64,000 nucleotides of DNA from assembly GCF_003815655.1 (NCBI RefSeq), contig NZ_CP033917.1:1-64000 (forward strand), written 5' to 3'. Shown here in pieces: positions 45,353 through 54,763 of this stretch (its first letter is position 1; the number at the start of each line of letters is the position of its first letter). Below the pieces are notes generated by a model. That model was not told where the DNA came from and ran no database searches. It was given only the letters and a program-made list of their open reading frames with translations. A program made the position numbers and the translations under genes. Source of the stretch: Chryseobacterium sp. G0201 (lineage in GTDB: Bacteria; Bacteroidota; Bacteroidia; Flavobacteriales; Weeksellaceae).

Positions 45353-45398
45353 CCAATGTACACTGTTACAAAAATTTCGGCATCCTGCCATATCCTGC
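45353..45398 (-). promoter_or_regulatory. susC promoter region with tandem ATCCTGC boxes
   Basis: Plus-strand ATCCTGC occurs twice, at 45382-45388 and 45392-45398, exactly one helical turn apart. A near-consensus -7 box TACATTGG (minus strand, 45360-45353) lies 22 bp from the first box and 32 bp from the second, the same geometry as at rhaEW. AATTTTTG at 45376-45369 is another -7 candidate. Confidence 0.5.
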
Positions 45399-45576
45399 AT
45401 ATTAAAATTCATAATTTATCTTAATTATATGTAAATATTTAATGTAAAATTTAAAATTAATAACAATTTGGTGAAATATTCTGAAATAAATTTTGAAATC
45501 TGTAACAGACTTTAAAACAACAACATAATCATTTAATAGTCAGCTTATTTTAAAATATAATAGAATTCATAAGCAA

Positions 45577-45609
45577 TAAAAAAAGGCAACTGAAAAAAAT
45601 CAGTGCCTT
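45577..45609 (-). terminator. rhaT terminator
   Basis: On the minus strand AAGGCACTGA pairs with TCAGTTGCCTT (one bulged base) and is followed by TTTTTTT. It separates rhaT from susC. Confidence 0.75.
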
Positions 45610-45674
45610 ATAAAAACTAAACTATATATTTATCTGTAAGTGATAATTAAATAAATGTGAATGCTTTTTAAACT

Positions 45675-46763
45675 TTATCTCAAAGAATTCCCGTATCCTA
45701 CAATCAAAATTGAAATAAACATCACTGTCATTCCAATAGCAATTGTAGTGGTTGTTTTTTTGGAAACTCCTTTCCATTCTTTGATGATGACACCCCATAA
45801 ATTGGCAATTAAAATGATAAATGCCATGTGTAGAATCCAAGAACTTGCACCATTTCCCATTTTGCTTTCTCCCATACCGTAAAAGAAGAATTGTAAAAAC
45901 CACATTGTTCCGGCAAGTGCACAAAAAATCAAGTTGCGTACAACCGGTACATCTTTTTTCACGTAATCTGTGTAAGATTTATTTTTAATAGCTAAATATA
46001 AACAGCCAATCAGATTGACTGCCATTCCGCCCCAAAGGACAACAACATAGGTTACATTGTTTTGAAAAAGGAATTCTCCCTGTCCCGGATTTGCATTTTG
46101 CCATAATTCATTGGCTATGGTTGCCATTGGTTTTCCGGCTTCCAATCCAAAATTGAAACAAGCGCTTAAAATTCCTGATATGATTGAAACAATTAATCCT
46201 AATCCGAATTTATATTCCGTTTTTACTTGTGTACCATGAGGATCTAATGAATCTGTTTTCAGTTCTTTTTCCTTCATTGTCCCTGCTTTTCCGCTGATGA
46301 CGATTCCGATAACGCAGACAAAAAGTCCCAATAAAACCATCTGTCCCCATTTATTGGAAATCAGCAAACCAATATTATCCTTTCCTGCTTGCGGAGAAAA
46401 TTCATAATATATCGATGGAACCAACGAACCAAACACCATACAAAGCCCCAAAATAATGCTGCTTCCTAGCGCAACCCCCAAATATCGAACTCCCAGGCCA
46501 TAAGTAAAACCACCAATTCCCCACAAGGCACCAAACAAAAATGTTAATCCTAATATGGAAGAACTCTCATTCTGTATAATTTCCCAAAAATTAGGAATGG
46601 TAAGAAATGCGGCTAATGGCGGAACAATGATCCACGAGACGATCCCTCCTATCAACCAATATGTTTCCCAGTTCCATCCTTTTACTTTTTTGTACGGCAA
46701 ATAAAAACTTCCCGAAGAAAAGCCTCCTAAGAAATGGAAAAAAATCCCTAATAATGCATTCAT
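45675..46763 (-). CDS. rhaT: L-rhamnose/H+ symporter
   Basis: 362 residues with about 10 hydrophobic helices of the RhaT family in the drug/metabolite transporter superfamily. LGIFFHFLGGFSSGSFYLPYKKVKGWNWETYWLIGG is the family start, and YGLGVRYLGVALGSSIILGLCMVFGSLVP and WGVIIKEWKGVSKKT are further family segments. It imports L-rhamnose across the inner membrane. It is followed by a terminator and separated from the GH105 gene by about 300 bases. Confidence 0.95.
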   Translation of the reverse strand: MNALLGIFFHFLGGFSSGSFYLPYKKVKGWNWETYWLIGGIVSWIIVPPLAAFLTIPNFWEIIQNESSSILGLTFLFGALWGIGGFTYGLGVRYLGVALGSSIILGLCMVFGSLVPSIYYEFSPQAGKDNIGLLISNKWGQMVLLGLFVCVIGIVISGKAGTMKEKELKTDSLDPHGTQVKTEYKFGLGLIVSIISGILSACFNFGLEAGKPMATIANELWQNANPGQGEFLFQNNVTYVVVLWGGMAVNLIGCLYLAIKNKSYTDYVKKDVPVVRNLIFCALAGTMWFLQFFFYGMGESKMGNGASSWILHMAFIILIANLWGVIIKEWKGVSKKTTTTIAIGMTVMFISILIVGYGNSLR

Positions 46764-47061
46764 AATTTTATTTTATTGGTATTAAATCTGAAAATTAATG
46801 ATATGGTAGCAACTGCGCATCTGGTGGTGTCATGCCTATGTTTTTTTGTTAATTAAACTATTTCAACCGCAAAAGCTACAAAAGGTTATTAAAATTCTTT
46901 AAGCCTTAATCATTAAGAAAAGTCGATAGGAAATATCAAGAAAAATATAATTTTTTTTTAAAAATTAAAACTTAATATTTGTAAAATATTAATAGCATTA
47001 ATGGTTCAAATATTTTTAATTTTTGTTAGATTATTATTAAGAAAATATATAATCATTTGAT
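46764..47061. other. Intergenic region upstream of rhaT
   Basis: Just under 300 bases, AT-rich. It has a CCGCAAAAGCTACAAAAGG-type tract at about 46866 that also occurs, altered, at about 37731 upstream of rhaI (CCACAAAAGTCACAAAAG). No clear promoter consensus was found by eye. Confidence 0.3.
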
Positions 47062-48210
47062 TTACTTTAATTTATAAACTTCACTTCCTGCAAGCAGCAG
47101 ACAACCTAGACCATAATCTTCAAAATCAGGTTCTTTGTCAACAGCAAGCGGCTGACCGTCTTTTGGTTCCTTTCCTGTTCCCTGTACCCAACCTAAAAAC
47201 CCATTTGGCTGAACGGAATCTTTTGCAATGGCATTCCAAGCTTTAACTACAACAGGTAAATACGTTTCTCTATCAATCAAACCTTTGTTAATTCCATATG
47301 CCATTCCGTATACGAAAAGAGCTGTTCCTGTCATTTCTTTTCCTCCAAAATTGGTAGGATCATGCAGGCTTGCGTTCCAAAAACCATCTTCTCTCTGAAT
47401 CGGAAGCAATGCCGATAACAAATCTTTGTAATCCTGTAAATATTCCTGATAATGAGGATCGGATTTAGGAGTGTCTTCCAATGTACGCGCCAAAGCAGCA
47501 ACTACCCAACCGTTTCCGCGGCTCCAGTAACAATCTTCGCCGTTGGGTTCTTTGTAAGGCGGCACAAAGCTTTTATCTCTCCACCAAAGTTTGTCTTTAG
47601 GATTGTAAAGACCATTTCCTCCATGCTTATATTTTGTGAAGGCATACATTTCGTAATTTTTATCAAAATATTTTTTCTCACCGGTCATTCTACCCAGTTT
47701 CGTGAAAATAGGCATTCCCATTTGTAGTGCATCGATCCACCACCAGTCATCTACTTTATTGGTAGCCATCATACTGTCTATGGAAGCTTTCACCAATTTT
47801 ATTCTCTCCGGATTTTTTTTACCATCGATTTCATAAAGATCCAAATACGTTTGTCCGCAAGCCTGATTGTCTGCGTTACGCGTATAAGTGTCGCGCATCA
47901 TGTCCCAATTATGTTTTTCGGACCATGACATGGCGTAGTCGTAATATTCTTTTTTGGGATCAACTTTATATAATGCGATTAATCCTTCATAATAAACTGC
48001 ACGCGTCCACAGATTGCTCGGCCAAACTTTTTTACCTACAATTTCTTTTCCGGTATCCGGCCATTTGTTCATGAAATATTGGTTAGCTCTTTCTGCAACT
48101 TCCAGAACTTCCTTTTTATTGGGAAGATCAACAGATTTTTTTTGAACCGAACAGGAAGTTACACCTCCTATAACCAGTGCAAAAAAGCTTGCTGTTAATA
48201 ATTTTTTCAT
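47062..48210 (-). CDS. GH105 unsaturated rhamnogalacturonyl hydrolase (lipoprotein)
   Basis: 382 residues with a lipobox VTSC (Cys20), so periplasmic and lipid-anchored. It has the (alpha/alpha)6 barrel of GH88/GH105: RNADNQACGQTYLDLYEID, DDWWWIDALQMGMPIFTKLG, CYWSRGNGWVVAALARTL and GFWNASLHDP, with the catalytic aspartates in the first and second segments. It removes the 4,5-unsaturated galacturonyl residue left by the lyase. It follows the acetylesterase gene by 11 bases. Confidence 0.92.
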   Translation of the reverse strand: MKKLLTASFFALVIGGVTSCSVQKKSVDLPNKKEVLEVAERANQYFMNKWPDTGKEIVGKKVWPSNLWTRAVYYEGLIALYKVDPKKEYYDYAMSWSEKHNWDMMRDTYTRNADNQACGQTYLDLYEIDGKKNPERIKLVKASIDSMMATNKVDDWWWIDALQMGMPIFTKLGRMTGEKKYFDKNYEMYAFTKYKHGGNGLYNPKDKLWWRDKSFVPPYKEPNGEDCYWSRGNGWVVAALARTLEDTPKSDPHYQEYLQDYKDLLSALLPIQREDGFWNASLHDPTNFGGKEMTGTALFVYGMAYGINKGLIDRETYLPVVVKAWNAIAKDSVQPNGFLGWVQGTGKEPKDGQPLAVDKEPDFEDYGLGCLLLAGSEVYKLK

Positions 48211-48221
48211 AGTATTTATTT

Positions 48222-49001
48222 TTATTTTATATATTTTTTCAGTTCACAACTTTTTAAATTCTTAATTCCTTCAGTCACGAGTTCCGCATTTAAGATAGCT
48301 CCTGCTTCGTTGGTATGAGTATGGTCCTTCGGGAAGAAAGCGTTTACTTTTTCAGATCCCATTTCTTGATATTTTTCGATAACCATTTTATTTAAATCAA
48401 TAAAATAAGCTCCAGTTTGTTTTGCTACTTCCTGCGCCCAACTTCCGTATTGATCTTTTTCTATTTTCCCATTTTTATCAAATTTATTTCTTGGAATTGG
48501 AGAAACAATAATAGGAATCGCCCCTTTTGCTTTTGCTTCCTGAGCGTATTTTCTCATGTAGTGACCATAAGTATAAACCGTTTCATTTACTTTACGAATT
48601 GGGTTATAGATATCTTTTGTCTCTTCTCCGATACCTTTCATTGTACCTCTTGCTCGCAATGTATCTGCCAGTTCACCGCCATCATTGTGACCAAACTGCA
48701 TTAAAACATAGTCTCCTTTTTTAATCGTTTTCATAATCGAATCCCAGCGGCCTTCCGTTATAAATGTTCGACTGCTTCTGCCACCTTTTGCATGATTTTG
48801 GATTTCTATTTTATCTGTATTTAAATATAAATTCATAAAACTTCCCCAGCCCCAAAGTGAATCAGAGCCCTTTCCAGAACCATTTTGTACGGTAGAATCT
48901 CCAATAATGTAAAGAATCGGTTTATTATTTTGAAGTTTTTGAAATGAAACTCCTAAAAACACAATCAATACAACAAGCGGAAAAATGACTTTACTTTTCA
49001 T
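48222..49001 (-). CDS. Rhamnogalacturonan acetylesterase (SGNH, CE12-like)
   Basis: 259 residues, signal-anchored N-terminus (FPLVVLIVFLGVSFQ). The SGNH hydrolase blocks are visible: IIGDSTVQNGSG (nucleophile Ser), HAKGGRSSRTF (Gly), QFGHNDGG (Asn) and FFPKDHTHTNEAGA (Asp and His). It removes acetyl groups from galacturonic acid in rhamnogalacturonan. It lies between the PL11 and GH105 genes with 9- and 11-base gaps, so all three are one transcription unit. Confidence 0.9.
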   Translation of the reverse strand: MKSKVIFPLVVLIVFLGVSFQKLQNNKPILYIIGDSTVQNGSGKGSDSLWGWGSFMNLYLNTDKIEIQNHAKGGRSSRTFITEGRWDSIMKTIKKGDYVLMQFGHNDGGELADTLRARGTMKGIGEETKDIYNPIRKVNETVYTYGHYMRKYAQEAKAKGAIPIIVSPIPRNKFDKNGKIEKDQYGSWAQEVAKQTGAYFIDLNKMVIEKYQEMGSEKVNAFFPKDHTHTNEAGAILNAELVTEGIKNLKSCELKKYIK

Positions 49002-49010
49002 AACAATGAT

Positions 49011-50891
49011 TTATTTTTTTGGATTTACTGTAAAAATATTAGGTTTTGGAACTTCTTTAACAGATTCATCCAAATAATAATCCGTGTGCGGAGGCTGATT
49101 GTAGCCTACATTTTGCCAAACGATACTCGAACGATATTGTGGATTGTGCATCAAAGTGTACAAACGGTGCTTCGTAGGAATTGTTGAACTAAAAATTCGA
49201 AGTTCCTTATTGTCTGAGGTTCTATAAATGACTTCTTCTCTCCAATCTCCAAATAAATCTGCAACTAAAGATGGATTTTTCTTGGTTCCGTTGTTTGATT
49301 CACACTGAAAATCTTTAGCATCAAATATTAAATTTGATTTTTCATTTTTCCAATCCCATTTTGATATGGAAGTTCCGTCTAAAATTTCACTTAAAAAATC
49401 TCCGTCCCAATAAATTCCCATATTAACGGCCGGATTTTTCTCGCTGATTTTGTTTCCTTTTGCATCGTAAAGACCTTTAACTCCGGCTCCGGCAGCCCAA
49501 CATTCAGAACCTTCATAACGAGGATCAATATTTAAAGACAAACCTCTTCCCGGACCTTGGAATTTGCCTTGTTTACTATAAATTAAAGATGGTAGTTTCC
49601 ATAAAACCTTTCCTGTTTTTCCATCTCGGAAGTGTGCGCCTGCGTCGTCGAACCTTTCCTGAATGTCAAAAATCTCCAATCCCGGATTTGAAGGATCTAG
49701 GTCGCCAACATGCAGAGCATCACCGTGACCGTAACCTGTACTATTTAAAACTTTTCCGTTGTCATCGACGGTCATTGCGCCATAGACAATTTCATCTTTT
49801 CCGTCGTTATCAACATCTGCAATACTTAAATTATGATTTCCCTGTCCGCGGAATTTTTTATTTTCTTCTGAACTTTCGGTATCAAATAACCATCTTAAAC
49901 TCAATTTTTTATCTTTATAATCCCAAGCTGCAATTGCTGTACGAGTATAATAACCTCTTGACATAATCACACTTGGTGTTTTACCATCCAGATATGCAAC
50001 TGCGCCCAAAAACCTGTCTATTCTATTACCTTTTGCATCGCCCCAGGTTTCGGTCATTTGCTCATCGGTTGGATTTAGACTCCCTGCAAATCTTGGAACC
50101 TGATAATTGACTGTATTAATTTCTTCGCCTGTTTCACCGTTAAAAACAGTCAGATATTCCGGACCGGAAAGGATAAATCCGTTTTCATTGACGTAATTTT
50201 TTGTGGCATCTCCAATAACTTTTCCTTTACTGTCTTTGGATCCATCTGCAGTTTTCATCACGATTTCTGCTTTACCGTCCTGGTCCAGATCGTACACCAG
50301 AAACTGTGTGTAATGCGCTCCTTCTCTGATGTTTTTTCCTAAATTGATTTCCCATAAGAATGTTCCATTCATTTTATAAGCCTGAATAATTGGCTCATCA
50401 GTAATACCTTTCTGACTGTTATCGCGGGATTGTCCAGTTTGATGGAGGATAATTTCATACTCACCATCGCCGTCAAGATCTGCAACAGAAATATCATTTG
50501 GTGTATATCCGGCTGGAGTTTTTAAAGGAATAGAAAAATACGGCTTTTGAGAAGCTACATATTTCGCAGAATCATCATCTACCGTTTTATCTTGGGTGTT
50601 GGATTTCACGAAATAGGTATAATTCTTTGCTTTATCCGCTGTTTTGTCTAAAAAATTGGTCTCGTTGAGCAATGGCTTTTCATTCAATTTTTTGGTTGAA
50701 TTATTTTCAGTTCGATAGAGATCAAAATGAGTATTTTGAGCTTCTGTTCCCAACAAACGCCAGCTTACAAAAATGCCTGATTCTGCAGGCATTGCTACGA
50801 TTCCTCTTTTCAGATATTCCATTTGCCTTTGCGCAAAAATTGTTTGCGAAAGAAAAATAGCGGATGTAATAAAGATATACTTGATTTTCAT
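49011..50891 (-). CDS. PL11 rhamnogalacturonan lyase
   Basis: 626 residues with a signal peptide (IFITSAIFLSQTIFAQ). It begins with QMEYLKRGIVAMPAESGIFVSWRLLGTEAQNTHFDLYR, an Ig/FN3-like domain, and continues as a beta-propeller with calcium-binding-type loops (DLDGDGEYEIILHQTGQSRDN, DLDQDGKAEIVMKTADGS, DVDNDGKDEIVYG, ADLFGDWREEVIYRT). This is the YesW/YesX-type PL11 architecture that cuts the rhamnose-galacturonate backbone by beta-elimination. It leads the PL11-CE12-GH105 unit. Confidence 0.93.
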   Translation of the reverse strand: MKIKYIFITSAIFLSQTIFAQRQMEYLKRGIVAMPAESGIFVSWRLLGTEAQNTHFDLYRTENNSTKKLNEKPLLNETNFLDKTADKAKNYTYFVKSNTQDKTVDDDSAKYVASQKPYFSIPLKTPAGYTPNDISVADLDGDGEYEIILHQTGQSRDNSQKGITDEPIIQAYKMNGTFLWEINLGKNIREGAHYTQFLVYDLDQDGKAEIVMKTADGSKDSKGKVIGDATKNYVNENGFILSGPEYLTVFNGETGEEINTVNYQVPRFAGSLNPTDEQMTETWGDAKGNRIDRFLGAVAYLDGKTPSVIMSRGYYTRTAIAAWDYKDKKLSLRWLFDTESSEENKKFRGQGNHNLSIADVDNDGKDEIVYGAMTVDDNGKVLNSTGYGHGDALHVGDLDPSNPGLEIFDIQERFDDAGAHFRDGKTGKVLWKLPSLIYSKQGKFQGPGRGLSLNIDPRYEGSECWAAGAGVKGLYDAKGNKISEKNPAVNMGIYWDGDFLSEILDGTSISKWDWKNEKSNLIFDAKDFQCESNNGTKKNPSLVADLFGDWREEVIYRTSDNKELRIFSSTIPTKHRLYTLMHNPQYRSSIVWQNVGYNQPPHTDYYLDESVKEVPKPNIFTVNPKK

Positions 50892-50924
50892 AATTCTACA
50901 CTAATAATTAGTAAAATTTTTATG

Positions 50925-50987
50925 TTTTGGCTAAAGCCTTGTTTGTAAACCTTATTTGTATAAACGGGCTAAAGCCCGTTCCTATTA
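50925..50987. repeat. Dispersed repeat, family B, copy 4
   Basis: TTTTGGCTAAAGCCTTGTTT, an AT-rich centre, then AACGGGCTAAAGCCCGTTCC and TATTAATG. It lies upstream of the PL11 gene. Confidence 0.8.
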
Positions 50988-51166
50988 ATGCTCATCCTTT
51001 TCAAGATTTTAGATCTTAACAAAGATTTTCCGTTGAATCTCTCGCAGCCCGACTTGAACGGAAATCCTTTTTGTGAAACGCAGTGTAACAAAAAGATTGG
51101 GAGTGGAAGGCGGATTAAGCTGCCCAAAATATTATCCAACAAATTCAATCGATTGCACAAATCCAA
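50988..51166. other. Unusual higher-GC segment and operator-like site upstream of PL11
   Basis: Bases 51030-51130 are richer in G and C than nearby gaps (GCAGCCCGACTTGAACGG, GGAGTGGAAGGCGG, TTAAGCTGCCC) and look like another dispersed element. At 51146-51156 lies CAATCGATTGC, with the AATCGATT core of the operators at 23854 and 32614. Confidence 0.4.
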
Positions 51167-51973
51167 TTATTTCTTGAAAACTTGTTCCAGTAACCACTTT
51201 ACCCACTCTTCTGTTCCCTGATAATTGGTAAAATCTGCAGGTAATTTTTTACCATCGATATACTCATTATAGCACCAAGGATCACCCAATGCGAAAACAG
51301 TTCCTTTTCCGAATTTTGCGACAGCTCCAATGTTTTTATTTTCTGCTGTCAAAATTGCTTTGGCAGGCGATTTCACGTCAATAGAACTCACTTCTTTCAT
51401 ATATAACTTTTGCTCAGAAAAAACTTCGTTTCCTGCCGGAACCATTACTTTTCCCTGTTCAAATTCTCTTTTCTGAACTCGATTGTAGCTGTCATCATTG
51501 AAGTGAATTCCGAATTCTCCGGCCAATTTGTTAAAATGTTCAAACTCAGAATTGCCGTGATCGTTGCTCAGCAAAACCAAAACGCCACCATCTTTAACCC
51601 ATTTCACCAGATTTTTGATGCTTGCCGGATCAATTAAATTTGCTTTTCCTCCATAAGCTTCTTTGTCAATATCCGCATCTACAATGATGTAAACATTGGC
51701 CGTTTTCAGATCTTTTTTTGAGGGAGCCGTTTTCAGAGTACTAATTTCCGCACCTTGTTTTGTGAAGATTTCCCCCAACAAAGAAAATCCGCCGTTTGTT
51801 TTATCTTCCCAAGTATAATGCATGGATTTCAATTCTCCGGTTTCCTTATCTTGCTGTTTTTCATTATTAAAAAAGTTATCCAACACAACTTTTGGTTTGT
51901 TTTGAGAATAGTAAAAACCAGCCACCAAAAAACAGGTTCCTAATGCAATTTTTTTAAAAATAGTCTGCTTCAT
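51167..51973 (-). CDS. Secreted DUF4350-type protein
   Basis: 268 residues with a signal peptide (FKKIALGTCFLVAGFYYSQ). The Rossmann-like body (KPKVVLDNFFNNEKQQDKET, ANVYIIVDADIDKEAYG, LVKWVKDGGVLVLLSNDHGN, GAVAKFGKGTVFALGDPWCYNEYID) matches the DUF4350/glutamine-amidotransferase-like fold. Such domains are found next to or fused to GH105 enzymes in pectin loci, so a supporting role in oligosaccharide handling is likely, but no activity is known to me. It follows the GH106 gene by 12 bases. Confidence 0.7.
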   Translation of the reverse strand: MKQTIFKKIALGTCFLVAGFYYSQNKPKVVLDNFFNNEKQQDKETGELKSMHYTWEDKTNGGFSLLGEIFTKQGAEISTLKTAPSKKDLKTANVYIIVDADIDKEAYGGKANLIDPASIKNLVKWVKDGGVLVLLSNDHGNSEFEHFNKLAGEFGIHFNDDSYNRVQKREFEQGKVMVPAGNEVFSEQKLYMKEVSSIDVKSPAKAILTAENKNIGAVAKFGKGTVFALGDPWCYNEYIDGKKLPADFTNYQGTEEWVKWLLEQVFKK

Positions 51974-51985
51974 TATGTTTAAAAT

Positions 51986-54763
51986 TTATTTCGAGTAAGT
52001 TACTGGAATTATTTGAATTTCACCATCCAAACCAGAAGGCTGAACTTTCCAATTGGAAGCGTCAAACGGTTTGTAATCGATATTAACAAAATTAATTTCA
52101 TGATAATTTCGCCACTGAATTTTTTTCTGATCCATATAACGAATTCTATTCGCCATTAAATTACAAACTTCTATTTGTATGGTATTTTTACCTTTTTTCA
52201 GGTATTTTCCGATGTTGATTTCAAAAGGAATGCTCCAAACAATTCCTGCATCCTGACCATTGACAATCACTTTTGCACTTTCGTACAGTTTATCAAATTT
52301 TAAAAGATAATTGTCCGCATTTTTGTTTTTTAAGCTTAAAGTCGTGGTGTAAACACCTGTTCCTGAAAAACTTTGCGTTGCAGGATCGTCAGAAAAATTC
52401 GTCCAAGGTTCTAATTTCTTTAAATTTCTGGATTTCGGAAGTTCGGGACCGCCTTCTTTGAAACTCAATTTCCAAGCCTGATCTAAAACTATTGGAGCGT
52501 CTGCCTTCTCTGCATATTTCCATTTTGAGATGGAAGAATCAACAGCTTCAGAATTTTTCAGAATTAAAGATTCTCCGGATTTTAACTGAATTCGAACTGA
52601 ATTATTTTGCATTTCGGCAACTCCAAAATCTCCATTTTCAGGATCCATGATGGTCGTTTGCTTTCCTGTATAATTAATACGAACAAATTGATTGATTTCC
52701 TTTGAAGTGTGATTGACAATCAAATAATATTTTCCGTCGTCAAATTGTCTTCTCACAAATTTCAATCCGGTGTCCGTTAATTTTTCTCTTTGTATTTTTA
52801 AATATTCCAATCCTTTTTCTACATCAGAACTTAAAACAATTTTTCCTTTTCCAAAACTAGCAATTTTTAAATTTTCAGCTTGATTCTGAAACGGAATTTG
52901 ATTCCACAAAGATTTTAATTGATTTCTTCTTTTCTCCACTTCAAAGTTTCCGGGAATATATTTTGGTTCGTTTTGGAAAATAATTGAAGCACCATTTTGA
53001 GCTAATTTCAGAATATCATTCATTGTAGTTTCCGGCAAATACGTCAATTCCGGAATGATTAAAACCTGATAAGAAGATCCTTCTTTTGCAGTTTGAATTT
53101 TCTGATTTTCTGATTTTGATTCGTTAATCATTTTATCCGAAATCATATCCAAAGAATATCCCATTTTGCCTAATTTCTTCAAATCTTCATAAAACGGTGT
53201 TGGTTGCAGCCACTTTTCAACGTTATGAACTTTAAAGGCGATATCTTTTCCTTTTGAACTTGCCCATTGGTCGTAAATCGGCCAGTACATCAACAGTTCA
53301 TTATCCGATTTTCCACTTTGCAAAACAGATTGAGTACGTTCGATATAAGAGTTTAGTCCTCTCAAATGTGGCCACAAACTATTTTCCGGAACAAAATTTA
53401 CTGAGGCATAAAACAACCATCCCGGAAATGGAACATCAGCAGGCGTATATGTCGTGCCATGATAAAAAACATGATTGATTCCCGATAAAAACACCTGTTC
53501 AACTTCTGGTTTTGCTTGTGACCAAGAGGTTTTGAAGTGTTCCGTAAGCCACGTAAAAGTCTCGTTTGACGTTAATTTTTTGCCCGTCACATTGGCTGCT
53601 GACGAAGCAAATTTCAACATATTGAAATCAGGCATATCTGATTTTTGAATATCTGCGGTGTCTCTTCTCAACCCCGGAATCTCAAAAATAGAACTTCCGA
53701 AAGTTTCAGATTCAGGAATGTCGACTGCGGCATACAAATCCAGTAAATTTCCAGGTGAACCGTGCGCCTGATTGGTATTTTTTGAGTTTTTAGAATGCGC
53801 CCAGTTGGTGAAATTATCTGCAAAATTGTGTAAAATCAATTCGCTCAACGTCTGTCTGTAATCAGATTTAACTCTTGTCGTTACCTCGTTTTCATCATTA
53901 TTGATAAGATATTTGATGTACGGACTTAGGTCATATCCTCTCCTTTTTTTAAATTCATTTTTAAAATCAGGCGTCCAGTCGGCATTGTAAACTTCGTAAC
54001 TGTCATTAAAAAAAGAACGCACCCCATAATTGGAATTTCCAAAAGCTTTATCGAAAGTTTTAAGATAATTTACAGTTGCGACAGGCGAAAAATGGTCTAA
54101 CGTATATCCTTCCCCTCCCGGAGCTGCACGTTTCACTTTTTGTAAAGTTTTACCTGTAAAAACTGCATAGATCGTCCATTTCCCGGAATCTGGTTTCCAA
54201 TTGAGAGAACCGTCGTTTGTGATTTTATCATTTAAGACAACGGCTTCATTTTTTTCGTTGTAAGCTGTTACAATGTCGAGTTTTATCGTTTTTAAATTTT
54301 TAAGCTTTTCATCATTTAAAACAATTTTTTCTAAAAATTTTTCACCTGATGAAATTGTATAAGTCTGAACAATCATTTTTGTGGCAGCATCCTCTTCACT
54401 TACCTGCGGACCTCCGATTGGCCAACCTGTTCCGACCGCCATATCAACGCCCATATTCAGGCTTTTTGCTTTGTTTGTGGTGAACTGAAGCATTTTCATC
54501 CATTCAGGAGACAGATAATTGATATATTGTTTTTCAAATCCCTTTGCGCCATAAATCGGAACGATTTCAACACCTCCAAAACCCGCTTTATTAAGTGTTG
54601 TCAGCTGTTTATCCAATCCTTTTTCATCAACAGCATTTCCCATCCACCACCAGCGTGTCCACGGTTTTGCGGTTTCGGTAGTTTTTGGCCACGGATTTTG
54701 TGCGGAAAGGTTTCCGAAGACAAAACAGATGACACTGAGTTTTATGATATTTTTAATATTCAT
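51986..54763 (-). CDS. GH106 alpha-L-rhamnosidase
   Basis: 925 residues with a signal peptide (IIKLSVICFVFGNLSAQ). It opens PWPKTTETAKPWTRWWWMGNAVDEKGLDKQLTTLNKAGFGGVEIVPIYG, the hallmark TIM-barrel start of GH106. It continues with AVGTGWPIGGPQVSEEDAATK, FFNDSYEVYNADWTPDF and HGTTYTPADVPFPGW, and ends in a galactose-binding-like jelly roll (NADNYLLKFDKLYESAKVIVNGQDAGIVW). It releases non-reducing-end L-rhamnose from rhamnogalacturonan fragments. Confidence 0.93.
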   Translation of the reverse strand: MNIKNIIKLSVICFVFGNLSAQNPWPKTTETAKPWTRWWWMGNAVDEKGLDKQLTTLNKAGFGGVEIVPIYGAKGFEKQYINYLSPEWMKMLQFTTNKAKSLNMGVDMAVGTGWPIGGPQVSEEDAATKMIVQTYTISSGEKFLEKIVLNDEKLKNLKTIKLDIVTAYNEKNEAVVLNDKITNDGSLNWKPDSGKWTIYAVFTGKTLQKVKRAAPGGEGYTLDHFSPVATVNYLKTFDKAFGNSNYGVRSFFNDSYEVYNADWTPDFKNEFKKRRGYDLSPYIKYLINNDENEVTTRVKSDYRQTLSELILHNFADNFTNWAHSKNSKNTNQAHGSPGNLLDLYAAVDIPESETFGSSIFEIPGLRRDTADIQKSDMPDFNMLKFASSAANVTGKKLTSNETFTWLTEHFKTSWSQAKPEVEQVFLSGINHVFYHGTTYTPADVPFPGWLFYASVNFVPENSLWPHLRGLNSYIERTQSVLQSGKSDNELLMYWPIYDQWASSKGKDIAFKVHNVEKWLQPTPFYEDLKKLGKMGYSLDMISDKMINESKSENQKIQTAKEGSSYQVLIIPELTYLPETTMNDILKLAQNGASIIFQNEPKYIPGNFEVEKRRNQLKSLWNQIPFQNQAENLKIASFGKGKIVLSSDVEKGLEYLKIQREKLTDTGLKFVRRQFDDGKYYLIVNHTSKEINQFVRINYTGKQTTIMDPENGDFGVAEMQNNSVRIQLKSGESLILKNSEAVDSSISKWKYAEKADAPIVLDQAWKLSFKEGGPELPKSRNLKKLEPWTNFSDDPATQSFSGTGVYTTTLSLKNKNADNYLLKFDKLYESAKVIVNGQDAGIVWSIPFEINIGKYLKKGKNTIQIEVCNLMANRIRYMDQKKIQWRNYHEINFVNIDYKPFDASNWKVQPSGLDGEIQIIPVTYSK

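Larger units (their letters stand above)
45317..45674. other. Regulatory gap between rhaT and susC
   Basis: This 358-bp gap contains the susC promoter region with tandem boxes (45353-45398) and the rhaT terminator (45577-45609). The rest is AT-rich; I see no coding sequence. Confidence 0.55.

Noticed and set aside
45622..45924. 100-codon minus-strand ORF overlapping rhaT
   Set aside because: Same strand but another frame; its Cys/His-rich, low-quality sequence is a by-product of the rhaT coding region.
50969..51166. 65-codon ORF upstream of PL11
   Set aside because: It runs through a family B repeat and the element of unusual composition, and has no coding character beyond chance.
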